32,349 nt of DNA from an uncultured Clostridia bacterium (GCA_947599995.1 CANQFW010000004.1:1-32349); one strand, 5' to 3'. Positions 10,228 through 19,099 are shown, counted from the stretch's first letter. Made by a program: numbers and translations. The notes: generated by a model not told the origin, from the letters alone.

Positions 10228-11175
10228 CTACATTTCTACTTTTATTTTTCCCCTATCAGCATAGTCTTCTTGATTTCTATATTTTGTTACATCTGTTACT
10301 ATGTCTGAGAACTCAATATATTTTGATTTTATAGATGTATCATAAGCTCTATTAAATCTTATTTTTAAAGTTCTAGTTACTCCGGAAGGTAATTCTAAAT
10401 ATAAATTTTTTATATCATTTTTCTGTGAATAATATTTAACATCATTTGCATCAACCATTGAAATACTTTTTAAACTCTGATCTGTATCTAATAAGATTTC
10501 AGAATCCGTAATATTTTTAATTTTTATAGTATAAACTTCATAATCCATATAAATGGTTTTATCTACGGCTAACGCCTCTGCACAATCTGAACTAGATTGT
10601 TTATTAATAGTTTCCTTTTTTATAAACCCATTTACATTTAATTTTATATCATCATCTGTAGTAACTACAGTTATATAATCTTGTCCTTTTTGACTACTTT
10701 CATAATTTCCCGTAGATAAAAAATCTTCGGTAAATCTAACTCTATATGTATGGTAATTATCTTCATTTATCCAACTTTGCAAATTATATTGCTTGTTTCC
10801 ATTAAATAATCCATTACAATATCTATTTTTAAATAATTCTACGGTTGGATACAACTCGTTCTTGCAATCATCTGATATTAATTTATATGCTTCTTCTTCA
10901 TTTCCATTATTACAATATTCTACAAATTTACTAATAAGATTATTATCCTCGCTATACTCATCATTCGTAACCTTATCTCCTGAAATCATTGTTTTTTGTG
11001 GATTATAAATAGAGATACTATTTTCTGTTTCAGTGTTTGTATCAGTTCTATTTAATACTGCCATAATCGATGCACCAATTAGACCAATAACAATTAGTAC
11101 TCCCATTACTTTTGCTATTTGTAATATTATTACTTTATTTTTTTTAAAAAACGAACTTAACCATCTACGAAACAT
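10228..11175 (-). CDS. VirB8-like membrane protein with NTF2-like and Ig-like parts
   Basis: The protein has 315 residues: a basic cytoplasmic start, one membrane segment (about 18-42), then an extracytoplasmic part. Residues about 80-185 (from NLISKFVEYCNNGNEEEAYK) have the pattern of an NTF2-like domain as in VirB8/TcpC. Residues about 205-300 (MDYEVYTIKIKNITDSEILL, then ELPSGVTRTLKIRFN) read as a beta-sandwich of the DUF4352 type often found on Gram-positive surface proteins. It follows the TrbL/VirB6-like gene by 25 bases with an AAGGAGA site, which supports a structural channel role. Domain calls are inferred from pattern; I recognise no catalytic residues. Confidence 0.6.
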   Translation of the reverse strand: MFRRWLSSFFKKNKVIILQIAKVMGVLIVIGLIGASIMAVLNRTDTNTETENSISIYNPQKTMISGDKVTNDEYSEDNNLISKFVEYCNNGNEEEAYKLISDDCKNELYPTVELFKNRYCNGLFNGNKQYNLQSWINEDNYHTYRVRFTEDFLSTGNYESSQKGQDYITVVTTDDDIKLNVNGFIKKETINKQSSSDCAEALAVDKTIYMDYEVYTIKIKNITDSEILLDTDQSLKSISMVDANDVKYYSQKNDIKNLYLELPSGVTRTLKIRFNRAYDTSIKSKYIEFSDIVTDVTKYRNQEDYADRGKIKVEM

Positions 11176-11200
11176 ATTTAGTATCTCCTTTTTTATTTAC

Positions 11201-13693
11201 TTAATGATTTTCATTTGCATCTTCTCTTCTTTTAATTTCTAATTCAATAATCTGTTTCATCTCATCTCCAGCCTTATCTAATGTCTTTTGTTTTTTATCA
11301 GGGCTCATATTCATAATTCGTCCTACAACTTTATCTAAATCTTTAAGATTTTGAGGATCTTTTACTGAAATATGATGTGCCTCTAAATTTACTTTCATTT
11401 CCATTTGTCTATCCATATCTTTCAAATTAACATTAACAGATTGTTTTGCTCCATGAACTGCGTTAGCATAAGGCGCCCTATCTTTAATCGCTTGTTTGAC
11501 AATTTCGGAATTTATATTGTTTTTATCTACAATTAATTTCTTGCCATCTGGGCCAATCATTTCATACGATTTCGTTGGACTATTTTCAATTTCAAGTTTA
11601 ATTTTCTCGGTTATCTTATCTTCTGCCTTTAATCGCATTTTATTTTCCATTTTATCAGCTTTATTTTGGCTGTAGAAATCCTTAATTATTTCACTTGGTC
11701 CAACTATATTATGATCTTTTCCATGACTATATAAAGCATACATAGATTGAACATCTGTTATTCCATGTTTTACATATTGTTGTGACAAATCTTTTAAAAA
11801 TGCTTTAGCCTCTTCTTCAGCTTTTTGTTCTGCTTTAGCTTTATTTACATGACCGTTTTCATCTTTATAAATTTCTTCCCATTTATTTTGAAGACCTTTT
11901 TGATCTATTATATATTTAATATTATCCTTATTACTACTTATTAAGTTAACATTTGCTTCCGCTTTTGCTTTATTTCTTTCAGTTATTTCTTGAGCTATAA
12001 AACTATTTTTCCATGATGAATCTGGAGAAACCACTCCCATTCCCATTGTATCATGAAGTTCATGTAAACTTCCTCTTAGTTTCATCATGTTGTCAATACC
12101 TTCTGATGAAAATAGTGCTTTACCAGTAGCCCCAACTTTTGTATTGATAAACCTATTACCGGCCCTTTGAAATGCATTTCCTTTTAGATCTTGACTTAAT
12201 TCGCCTAGTTCATGTGTTTGAGTATCTATCTCATTTGGATTAGTTGAATTTGGACTTCCTACACCTTGTCCATTTGCACTACCTGGCTTAGGACTTCCTA
12301 TACCTTGTCCATCTGCATTAAATGGGGTAGCACTTCCTGGTCCTATTCCAGTTGGATTTTTTTGATCAGTTGCTCCTTGAAAAGCTCCTAAAGCACTTGG
12401 GTTAGATCCTATTCCATTTGCTTTTCCTGAAGCTTGCGAAACATTACTAGCAACTTGAACTGCTTTACCAGCTGCCTTTAAACCAACACTTGCTCCTCCT
12501 GTCGCTACTGCTCCTCCAATTGTAATAGCCAAATCTTTTATCACTCTACCTACCGCATCTATAGATGCTTTTCCATTTTCAAATGCAGCAGTACTTGCTA
12601 CTTTTCCATTCATATTAAATAAATCTCTTATATATTTTTCTGCAGGTCTTATCATTGACATAGCAATTAAGCAATATATCATATTAAAGGTTGTATCAAG
12701 TAAATCTAAACTTAGTCCAGAATCAGCATGTCCATTTGCAACCATTATAGGAATTATAATAAGAATATAAAAAACAATTACATGAAATGGTTGAATAAAG
12801 CAATTTACCAAAAACTCTTTAAACCATCTTTTATATATGTCTTTTCCATGGCCTCCCATAGCATAAAGTGCAGCTACAATTGGAGCTACAACTATTAATA
12901 TTGAAGTCCAAATTACCCTTTTAAAATATGAAATTGAAAATACTATTGTCAAATATGTAGTATATATATACATAAATGTTGCCATTACTTGTTGTACAAA
13001 ATCCCAAGATGACATAGCATTGTCTCTTAATATAGCAGAAATTGATTTATCTGCTGTTAAAGATTCAGCTAACGCTTGTGCTAATTTATCTGTTATATTA
13101 AATATTGTTATCATTATTAAATGCATAAATACTAAAAGTCCCATTGCTTTAAGCCAATCTGTTAGGTATGCTTTCCACTTCGATTGTTCTTGAGGATTAG
13201 ATGATGACAATACTATTCTTATACCAGTATATATTAAAAGGCATAATAAGACTACTGCACATACATTTCTTAATAAAACATACACACCAGCAACTGCCTT
13301 TCTTAAATATCCTATTGTTGAAGTCCCTACACCATTGACTGCAGTATCTAGTGTTGAAGTATTAACACCTCCTCCATCACCTACATCTATTGTATCAGAA
13401 GAAAATAGATTTGCTCTAAGTAATGGATATTTATTTGCAAAAATATATTCCGGACTCGCCAGAAAATTTGATATATTATCTCCACTAAAATCAATAAGCT
13501 CTGATACTCCTCCAAAAAAAATTGCTAATAATCCGTTTACGCCATCAGTCATCGTTATAAGTAAAGTATTAAGTGGCTTAAATATAATTCCTCCAAAGTC
13601 AAAACCATAAGAATATGACGGAATAATAGTATTAAATATAACCATAACAATAATAAAAATAATTAAAGTTTTTTTATTAAAAATTAGCTTCAT
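11201..13693 (-). CDS. TrbL/VirB6-like polytopic T4SS channel protein
   Basis: The 830-residue protein starts with a signal-like hydrophobic segment (7-28). It then has about six to eight membrane segments up to residue ~380, including the long hydrophobic runs around 135-165, 185-205 and 235-340 typical of TrbL/VirB6 inner-membrane channel proteins. After residue ~400 comes a Gly/Ala-rich stretch, then a Pro/Gly/Asn/Ser-rich linker (about 450-485) with a repeated GQGxGSP unit. The last ~350 residues are charged and soluble, rich in Lys, Glu, Asp and Ala, with likely coiled coils. The soluble tail is longer than in the minimal family and should face the cytoplasm or cell wall depending on topology. 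AAGGAGAAAG precedes the ATG. It lies directly after two VirB2-like genes. Confidence 0.8.
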   Translation of the reverse strand: MKLIFNKKTLIIFIIVMVIFNTIIPSYSYGFDFGGIIFKPLNTLLITMTDGVNGLLAIFFGGVSELIDFSGDNISNFLASPEYIFANKYPLLRANLFSSDTIDVGDGGGVNTSTLDTAVNGVGTSTIGYLRKAVAGVYVLLRNVCAVVLLCLLIYTGIRIVLSSSNPQEQSKWKAYLTDWLKAMGLLVFMHLIMITIFNITDKLAQALAESLTADKSISAILRDNAMSSWDFVQQVMATFMYIYTTYLTIVFSISYFKRVIWTSILIVVAPIVAALYAMGGHGKDIYKRWFKEFLVNCFIQPFHVIVFYILIIIPIMVANGHADSGLSLDLLDTTFNMIYCLIAMSMIRPAEKYIRDLFNMNGKVASTAAFENGKASIDAVGRVIKDLAITIGGAVATGGASVGLKAAGKAVQVASNVSQASGKANGIGSNPSALGAFQGATDQKNPTGIGPGSATPFNADGQGIGSPKPGSANGQGVGSPNSTNPNEIDTQTHELGELSQDLKGNAFQRAGNRFINTKVGATGKALFSSEGIDNMMKLRGSLHELHDTMGMGVVSPDSSWKNSFIAQEITERNKAKAEANVNLISSNKDNIKYIIDQKGLQNKWEEIYKDENGHVNKAKAEQKAEEEAKAFLKDLSQQYVKHGITDVQSMYALYSHGKDHNIVGPSEIIKDFYSQNKADKMENKMRLKAEDKITEKIKLEIENSPTKSYEMIGPDGKKLIVDKNNINSEIVKQAIKDRAPYANAVHGAKQSVNVNLKDMDRQMEMKVNLEAHHISVKDPQNLKDLDKVVGRIMNMSPDKKQKTLDKAGDEMKQIIELEIKRREDANENH

Positions 13694-13705
13694 AACTTTC
13701 TCCTT

Positions 13706-14107
13706 TTAATATAACCAATCACCATCTAAAATACTAAGTAATAATTTCCAAATTCCAAGTGCGCCTATAATTATAACACTTCCAATTAAGTAAATAATAA
13801 GGGCTTGTTTCGCCTTAGCCTTACCTTCTGCGCTAGTATACATTAGCCTTATTCCAAGTGTTACTCCAATTATAGCAATTACAAATATTCCAATACCAGT
13901 AAGTATTCCTGCTAAATCTTTAAAACCATCTACAGAGTGATTTAATTCATTTAGTGTAGTATTTTGATTTTCTTCTCCCATCTTCAACCAATTTTTTCCC
14001 TGCTCTGTAATACTGCCTTTAGTGTTTTTTGCAGCAAATACACTGTAACTATTGAATAATATTATAATTATAACCACAAACATCCATAGTACTTTTTTTA
14101 TCTTCAT
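13706..14107 (-). CDS. VirB2/TrbC-like pilin-type protein (copy 3)
   Basis: The 133-residue protein has a signal peptide (cleavage likely after VFA, residue ~25), a hydrophilic region and two membrane segments (about 65-90 and 103-125). These are separated by a short loop, LMYTSAEGKAKAKQAL. That loop matches the GIKYMxSSxxEK loop of the other two small proteins of the cluster (14135-14494 and 18453-18827), so the three are paralogues of the VirB2/TrbC family. In T4SSs such proteins build the pilus or the channel lining. Its mature N-terminal part (about 40 residues) is the longest of the three. The start has AAGGAGAG upstream. It follows the copy-2 gene by 27 bases. Confidence 0.75.
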   Translation of the reverse strand: MKIKKVLWMFVVIIIILFNSYSVFAAKNTKGSITEQGKNWLKMGEENQNTTLNELNHSVDGFKDLAGILTGIGIFVIAIIGVTLGIRLMYTSAEGKAKAKQALIIYLIGSVIIIGALGIWKLLLSILDGDWLY

Positions 14108-14134
14108 ATTGTTCTCTCCTTTTTTACAAACTAT

Positions 14135-14494
14135 TTAAAACAAATCTTTTGCAAAGTTGTAAATTAATTTTACTACTTCAACAATTGAAATCACCATTAT
14201 CGAACCAATTATATAATATATTAATACTTCCTTTTGTTGAGACTTTTCTTCTGCGCTACTTAACATATACTTTATTCCAATTATCATCAAACCAGCCACT
14301 GCTGCAAAAATGCCTATAGTCTGAATCATTCCCAAAATGCCATTTCCTAAATCATTAAACTGGCTATCTGCTGTAATACTATTAATAATTCCTGTATTTA
14401 TTTTGGCATACGCTGCACTATTTGTAATTAAAATAACTACTAATACTATAATAAATGTTACACAAACATATTTAATTATTTTTTTATTCCTCAT
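14135..14494 (-). CDS. VirB2/TrbC-like pilin-type protein (copy 2)
   Basis: The ATG at 14494 is preferred over the ATG at 14500 because GAGGTG is then 9 bases upstream instead of 3; this gives 119 residues. It has a signal peptide (cleavage near AYA, residue ~29), a short mature N-terminus and two membrane segments joined by IKYMLSSAEEKSQQKE, the same loop as in its paralogues. A separate promoter-like element lies about 95 bases upstream, so copies 2 and 3 and the following channel genes can be transcribed apart from virB4. The role is inferred as pilin or channel subunit. Confidence 0.75.
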   Translation of the reverse strand: MRNKKIIKYVCVTFIIVLVVILITNSAAYAKINTGIINSITADSQFNDLGNGILGMIQTIGIFAAVAGLMIIGIKYMLSSAEEKSQQKEVLIYYIIGSIMVISIVEVVKLIYNFAKDLF

Positions 14495-14748
14495 ATGCAT
14501 ACACCTCTATTACTATTTTACACCAAAAATGGTTTTTTTTCAATGATTTCAAGCAAAAAAGCTTAATTTTTGCATTTTTTGTTTTTCTATTATAATGTAT
14601 AAAATATTTTTATACACTAATCTTTAAAAATATCCTTGCCTCTAGCATTCATTGTGGTAATTATCATTCAATTTAATTATATTGTCACACATGTATAAAC
14701 AATATCCCAACACCATAATCTTAAAAAAATCTGGTATCGGGTATTATT
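14495..14748 (-). promoter_or_regulatory. Spacer with promoter and palindromic operator-like site before pilin copies 2 and 3
   Basis: On the minus strand a perfect -10 hexamer TATAAT (14589-14594) is followed by a ~95-base leader to the ATG at 14494. The -35 and spacer region is occupied by a palindrome at 14596-14616: arms TGTATAAAA and TTTTATACA around a 3-base centre. A repressor bound there would cover the promoter. The -35 hexamer itself is poor. The rest of the spacer, up to the virB4 stop at 14749, shows no gene. Confidence 0.45.
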
Positions 14749-16704
14749 TTATTTATTAGCAAGTACATTCATATTAGTTTCTACGAATTCAAACTCTCTC
14801 TGGGTCGGACTAATCTGTATAATTGCAGTATCGGAACCCACTTTTAGTAACCCTTCCCCTTTGTTACATGTAATTAAAAAATCTGCCTCTCCTGAACTAA
14901 GTTTAAATACCTCTTTTAAATACTCTATTTCTGATTTATCTTGTGCCAAAAACAATTTTGTATCTGATGATGTTAATACTGCCTGTGCCTCTGGCTTTTC
15001 ATAAAAATCTTGAAATCTTTGAGAAATAATAGCAAGTGAAACATTTCTTTTTCTTGCACGTCTTGCCATTCTGTTTAAGAAGTCAACAGCTTCAGGATAT
15101 GGAAGCATCATCCATGCTTCATCTACTAAGACCCTTTTTTTAGAAGCTTTCTTTCTATCTTCACTATTTTTCTTTACATATTTTTCCCAAATCCATGAAA
15201 GAAGTATCTGCTGTGCTAAAGGTCTTGCAAATCTTTCTTCTAATTGAGATATATCTAAATTTATAAATGGTGCACCTTCTAATAGATCAAAAGTAGATTG
15301 TCCATCAAAATAAGCCATCTGTCCATTATACTCTCTTACATATTGTCTCATTACCTTTACTAAATAACTATAATGAAATCTATAATCCTCATTTGTATTA
15401 TCTTTTGCTTTTTGAATTATTCTTTTATACCAACTTCCAATTGTAGGCATTTTTTTCTTTTGTTTATACAAAGCTCCTTTTGATTGATTTTTTTCATTTA
15501 TCTCAAAAAGGCTTGCTGGATCTGCATTTATTCCTCTACTTTCATATTCTTCTGCTACAGACTCAGAAATAATTTGCTTTGTAAGCTCGTTAACTTCTTT
15601 ACTTTTTGTACTACCTTTGGCCATAGTAACAATAGCTTGTGTTACATCTTCTACCTTATTTTCAACATTTAGAACTTGTCTTTCCTTTCCTGTTACTTCA
15701 TCTCTTACTTTTTCTATTTCTATATCAAATAAATTAATTACTGTATTTGAAGTAGGACTTATTATTACATTTATTCCACCTAATGCCTCAGCTACACTTT
15801 GATACTCTCCTTCCGCATCTAGTGCTAAGCTTTGTATTCCCATAAGAATGCAAGACCTAGATGTTAAAACTTTCATTGTAACAGACTTACCTGCTCCTGA
15901 CTTAGCAAATACAACCATATTATAATTTGCAAGAGTATTACTAAAATTATCAAATAAAATTGGTACCCCTGTTTGCTTATTAAATCCCAAAGGAATTCCA
16001 TTTTCATGACCAACCTCTGACATGGTAAAAGGAAACACTGTAGACATAGATGCACGATCAAAAGAATGTATCTTTTTTAGTTTATCATCTGATAAAGGTA
16101 CATTGCTTTTAAAAGCCTCTTCCTGTAATCCCCATGCCGATTTTATATTAACCAGAGATTTAGCCATTTCCCTAGATAGCAATTTAGTTAATCTATCTAA
16201 ATCATGTAAATTATATGCAAATAATGTAGAAACAATAGATGCATTAAACATTTTATTAAATCCCGCAGCAATCTCATCTCTTAATTGTACTGCCTCTGCT
16301 TTTTTTTGTGCTAATAGGCTTTCTCTGTTTATATTTCCTTTATCTGCAGCAACAATCCTTTCTGTTTCTAGTTCATTAATTTGCCTATTTAAATTTGTTT
16401 GAGATGTTGACTCATGAATTGGATATATATAAAGAGACGTGTTTATATCTCCAAACTCATACATATTTCTAAGCAAATATGGAAAAGTTGCCATTCTAGG
16501 CAAGTTTGCAACAAAGAAACTTCTTGCATATCTTGTCCCTTCTGAAATAATCTCTAAATGGTCAATATTTGAAGCATCTATTCCAGATGGAGCAATTAAT
16601 TGTTTTATCGTTTTAGGCTTAAGTGACACATATTGATCTTCTCTATATTCTTCTTCATCATTTTTTTCCATTTTTTCTTCTTGTTTTTTCTTCTTTTTGA
16701 ACAT
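14749..16704 (-). CDS. virB4: VirB4-family T4SS ATPase
   Basis: The 651-residue protein has an N-terminal VirB4 domain (about 45-235, beginning HLEIISEGTRYARSFFVANL) and a C-terminal motor domain. Walker A is AKSGAGKS at about 267-274 and Walker B is RVLVDEAWMML near 545. Later come the conserved ISQRFQDF and a C-terminal TQREFEF element. VirB4 ATPases energise pilus assembly and substrate passage and are the most conserved marker of a T4SS. Length is normal for Gram-positive relatives. Translation starts at 16704 with AGGAGG 9 bases upstream and overlaps the preceding gene by 47 bases, which indicates coupled translation. All nucleotide-binding motifs are intact, so it is likely active. Confidence 0.93.
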   Translation of the reverse strand: MFKKKKKQEEKMEKNDEEEYREDQYVSLKPKTIKQLIAPSGIDASNIDHLEIISEGTRYARSFFVANLPRMATFPYLLRNMYEFGDINTSLYIYPIHESTSQTNLNRQINELETERIVAADKGNINRESLLAQKKAEAVQLRDEIAAGFNKMFNASIVSTLFAYNLHDLDRLTKLLSREMAKSLVNIKSAWGLQEEAFKSNVPLSDDKLKKIHSFDRASMSTVFPFTMSEVGHENGIPLGFNKQTGVPILFDNFSNTLANYNMVVFAKSGAGKSVTMKVLTSRSCILMGIQSLALDAEGEYQSVAEALGGINVIISPTSNTVINLFDIEIEKVRDEVTGKERQVLNVENKVEDVTQAIVTMAKGSTKSKEVNELTKQIISESVAEEYESRGINADPASLFEINEKNQSKGALYKQKKKMPTIGSWYKRIIQKAKDNTNEDYRFHYSYLVKVMRQYVREYNGQMAYFDGQSTFDLLEGAPFINLDISQLEERFARPLAQQILLSWIWEKYVKKNSEDRKKASKKRVLVDEAWMMLPYPEAVDFLNRMARRARKRNVSLAIISQRFQDFYEKPEAQAVLTSSDTKLFLAQDKSEIEYLKEVFKLSSGEADFLITCNKGEGLLKVGSDTAIIQISPTQREFEFVETNMNVLANK

Positions 16705-17863
16705 TCTTTTTCTCCTCCTTTCCTTTTTGATACTTTTCTAGTTTCTCCATGGCAATTTGTGTAATTTCCTCTCCTAAATATTGTTCATTTTCTTTAACTA
16801 TATTTTTAGCTAATTTATCAATTAAACTTTCAATACTCTCTTCTTTCTCTTTAACTTCTTTAGCCTTTTCGCTTCTAGCATAACTAACTGCATCTTCAGC
16901 TTGTATTAAAGCCTTTTTCTCAATTTCATTATTTATAGCCTGCATTTTTCTTTCTAAAATATCTGATGTTTGAACATATAACTGGTCATATTCTGCACTT
17001 ACTGCCTTATTTACTCCAAATGTTTCCGATTCGTCTCTATTATAGGCATTATATAATAAATCTGCTAACTCATAAGAGTTTATTATTCTACCCAACACAC
17101 CTGTTGTAGACAAAGCTCTAATCATTGATTGACATTTAGTATATAGTTCTGAAAAAGCAATATCCTTAATTTCTGATTTACTATATAAATCTTCATCTGC
17201 ATCTACCGATGAGTAAAAATATGTTACTATTATGTAATACTTCTTTTTAAGAATATTTTTATTCAAACTCATATTTTCCGTATTTTTTATTATATCTTTT
17301 CCATACTCATATAAATTTTGTTGCCTTATTACTTCCATTCTTTTATCATCTAATTCCTTTTGGGAATATTGCCCTGATTTCACCATTTGATTATATTCAG
17401 ACTGCTTATTAATAAAATTGTTCTCTATTTCTTTTACTTTCTCTCTATAATTTACAAGGCTCCTTTCTAAGTTTATTGTTCTTGTTTGAATGTATATTTG
17501 TATGGTACTTGTAAGTGTATTTAGAAACTGTATAAATCCACTCTCTACGGATGTTTTTTCCATTTCAGACATTAAATCATAATTTATTCCTTGGCATTCA
17601 ATAGCCATTAAATACTTTTTCCCTTTTTTTTGAACAATCATATTGTCCTCTATTCCCTCAAAGTCCATAAAGTCAAAGACTGACTTTATTTTATAACCTT
17701 TAGTTGCTGCTTCTTTTTTTTCCGAACCACTATTAATAATCTCATTATCGTTGTATTTTTGATTATTTTGTCTTACCCTTCGTACTATGTATACGCATAG
17801 CAAAACCATAAGTACAACAAAAAAGAATATCAAGAGTAAAAAAAGCACACGAACATCACTCAT
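16658..17863 (-). CDS. Membrane-anchored coiled-coil protein between PrgI-like and VirB4 genes
   Basis: The start is placed at the ATG at 17863 (401 aa): GGAGG lies 9 bases upstream and the gene then overlaps the PrgI-like gene by 8 bases. One membrane segment (about 4-26) is followed by a cytoplasmic part. Residues ~60-130 (FDFMDFEGIEDNMIVQKKGK, then YLMAIECQGINYDLM) resemble the N-terminal substrate-side domain that VirB4/TraC-like proteins use. Long charged coiled-coil stretches follow (about 135-210 and 310-401). No Walker motif is present. It could be a detached VirB4 N-terminal-type domain serving as an assembly partner of VirB4. I do not recognise a named family; translational overlap on both sides argues for a tight complex with PrgI and VirB4. 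Confidence 0.65.
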   Translation of the reverse strand: MSDVRVLFLLLIFFFVVLMVLLCVYIVRRVRQNNQKYNDNEIINSGSEKKEAATKGYKIKSVFDFMDFEGIEDNMIVQKKGKKYLMAIECQGINYDLMSEMEKTSVESGFIQFLNTLTSTIQIYIQTRTINLERSLVNYREKVKEIENNFINKQSEYNQMVKSGQYSQKELDDKRMEVIRQQNLYEYGKDIIKNTENMSLNKNILKKKYYIIVTYFYSSVDADEDLYSKSEIKDIAFSELYTKCQSMIRALSTTGVLGRIINSYELADLLYNAYNRDESETFGVNKAVSAEYDQLYVQTSDILERKMQAINNEIEKKALIQAEDAVSYARSEKAKEVKEKEESIESLIDKLAKNIVKENEQYLGEEITQIAMEKLEKYQKGKEEKKNVQKEEKTRRKNGKK

Positions 17864-18200
17864 CGTCCTTTTCCTCCTTTGCATATACATAAATTTTCTT
17901 TCCTTTTATCTTAAATTTTATAGCTCTTTTTATTACCTCATCTATATTTGCCCCTGCTGTCTTTCTTGTTACTTCGAATGTATCTATTTCAGGTATCTTA
18001 AATGTGCCTATTGAAAATCCTATAAATCCAAATATTGCTATAAATGCTATTCCTATAGTAAATTTTATTTTTGAAAAAATCAGAAAAAAAGGTATCCCAA
18101 CTATCGCACCGATAAACGTATAACCTAATGCCTTCCATGAAAATATCATTAATATTCTGCTTTCTCCACCAGTATCTCTTGGTATTTTATATGTTCCCAT
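17856..18200 (-). CDS. PrgI-family (VirB3-like) membrane protein
   Basis: The ATG at 18200 (114 aa, MGTYKIPRDTGGESRIL) is chosen over an upstream TTG because GGAGG lies 8 bases before it. The KIPRD start, two closely spaced membrane segments (about 25-70) and a basic C-terminal tail are the pattern of the PrgI family, the VirB3 counterpart in Gram-positive conjugation systems. These small proteins dock VirB4 at the membrane. It has its own strong promoter about 30-60 bases upstream and overlaps the next gene by 8 bases. Confidence 0.8.
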   Translation of the reverse strand: MGTYKIPRDTGGESRILMIFSWKALGYTFIGAIVGIPFFLIFSKIKFTIGIAFIAIFGFIGFSIGTFKIPEIDTFEVTRKTAGANIDEVIKRAIKFKIKGKKIYVYAKEEKDDE

Positions 18201-18229
18201 GCCTATTACCTCCAATTTCTCTACGTATC

Positions 18230-18259
18230 ATTATAACAAAATTTAGGTTTTATTGTAAA
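18230..18259 (-). promoter_or_regulatory. Promoter for the PrgI-virB4 part of the T4SS cluster
   Basis: On the minus strand: -35 TTTACA (18254-18259), an 18-base spacer, then -10 TATAAT (18230-18235) preceded by TGT, a TGn extension. It lies 30 bases before the PrgI start and beyond the terminator that follows the first pilin gene, so the two are separate transcription units. Confidence 0.65.
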
Positions 18260-18388
18260 GTTTTTGGGAAAAAAAGAAAAAATTTAATATTTTTGTAACA
18301 TTGATGTAATATTTTTGTAATACTTAGAAATACTATTCTTGTAATTTTATTCAAAAAAATTAGCAACTTATTTTTAAAAAACAGTTTT

Positions 18389-18428
18389 AAGGCTACCTAA
18401 AAGTACAAATATACTTTTAGATAGCCTT
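18389..18428 (-). terminator. Terminator or attenuator after the first pilin gene
   Basis: A 17-bp inverted repeat (18389-18405 against 18412-18428) pairs fully on the minus-strand RNA, with one G-U pair where the plus strand would have a C-A mismatch. On the minus strand it is followed within a few bases by a T-run (CTGTTTTTT). Partial read-through would leave pilin mRNA in excess over the channel genes. Confidence 0.7.
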
Positions 18429-18452
18429 ACTATAAAAATTATGTTATAATGT

Positions 18453-18827
18453 TTATTTAGTACCAACTCCGAATATAGAACCTAGCTTAGCAATTATTGG
18501 AACAATATTAACCGCAGTTAATAATATTACCGCACCAATTATATAAGGAATCATTGATTTTTTTATGTCTCCCTTTTCTGAAGGACTTGATGTCATATAT
18601 TTAATTCCTAAAAACATCAATACTCCTACAGCTATGAAAGATCCTATAACTTGTACATACCCTAAAATATTATTTCCAGCTGTTTTAACACTGTCATCAA
18701 CATTACTGGTAGTAGGATTTATATCCGTACCGCCAACTTTAGCAGCAAATACAGGTGCGCAAACTGAAAATACAGTAAAAATTACTAGGGCAACAACTAC
18801 AATTGCTTTTATATTAACTTTCTTCAT
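18453..18827 (-). CDS. VirB2/TrbC-like pilin (copy 1, first gene of the T4SS cluster)
   Basis: The 124-residue protein has a classic signal peptide (cleavage likely after VFA, residue ~28). Its mature part has two membrane segments (about 57-75 and 89-112) joined by the loop GIKYMTSSPSEKGDIKKSM. This is the textbook layout of VirB2/TrbC pilins. It has its own promoter with a TTGCAA -35, AAGGAGG before the ATG, and a terminator right after it. That suggests it is made in larger amounts than the remaining T4SS proteins, as expected for a major pilin. Two diverged paralogues lie downstream. Confidence 0.82.
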   Translation of the reverse strand: MKKVNIKAIVVVALVIFTVFSVCAPVFAAKVGGTDINPTTSNVDDSVKTAGNNILGYVQVIGSFIAVGVLMFLGIKYMTSSPSEKGDIKKSMIPYIIGAVILLTAVNIVPIIAKLGSIFGVGTK

Positions 18828-18872
18828 ATATTTTTCCTCCTTTTATTATAATAAATAATTTCTCTATTTATA

Positions 18873-18901
18873 AATATAACACAAATTTTTATTATTTGCA
18901 A
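18873..18901 (-). promoter_or_regulatory. Promoter of the first pilin gene
   Basis: On the minus strand: -35 TTGCAA (18896-18901), a 17-base spacer, -10 TATATT (18873-18878) with an upstream TGn. The leader to the ATG at 18827 is about 40 bases. Confidence 0.6.
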
Positions 18902-19043
18902 CACTTTTTTTATTTTTAAAATAATAAAATTATTTTGCATACAAAATAATGCTAAAATTGCGTATTTACATATACATCACTTTCAAAATTAATTGATCTT
19001 TCACTTTTAAAATAATTTTAGGTACTTCAACAATTAATTACAT

Positions 19044-19069
19044 AATAAAAAACCATCTTTACCTGGTTT
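19044..19069 (-). terminator. Terminator of the tRNA-Ser pair
   Basis: On the minus strand a short stem AAACCA / TGGTTT with an 8-base loop is followed by TTTTTTATT. It lies about 30 bases beyond the 3' end of the second tRNA. Confidence 0.6.
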
Positions 19070-19099
19070 CTTATTATTTTCTAGTTAATTAATGATCTT

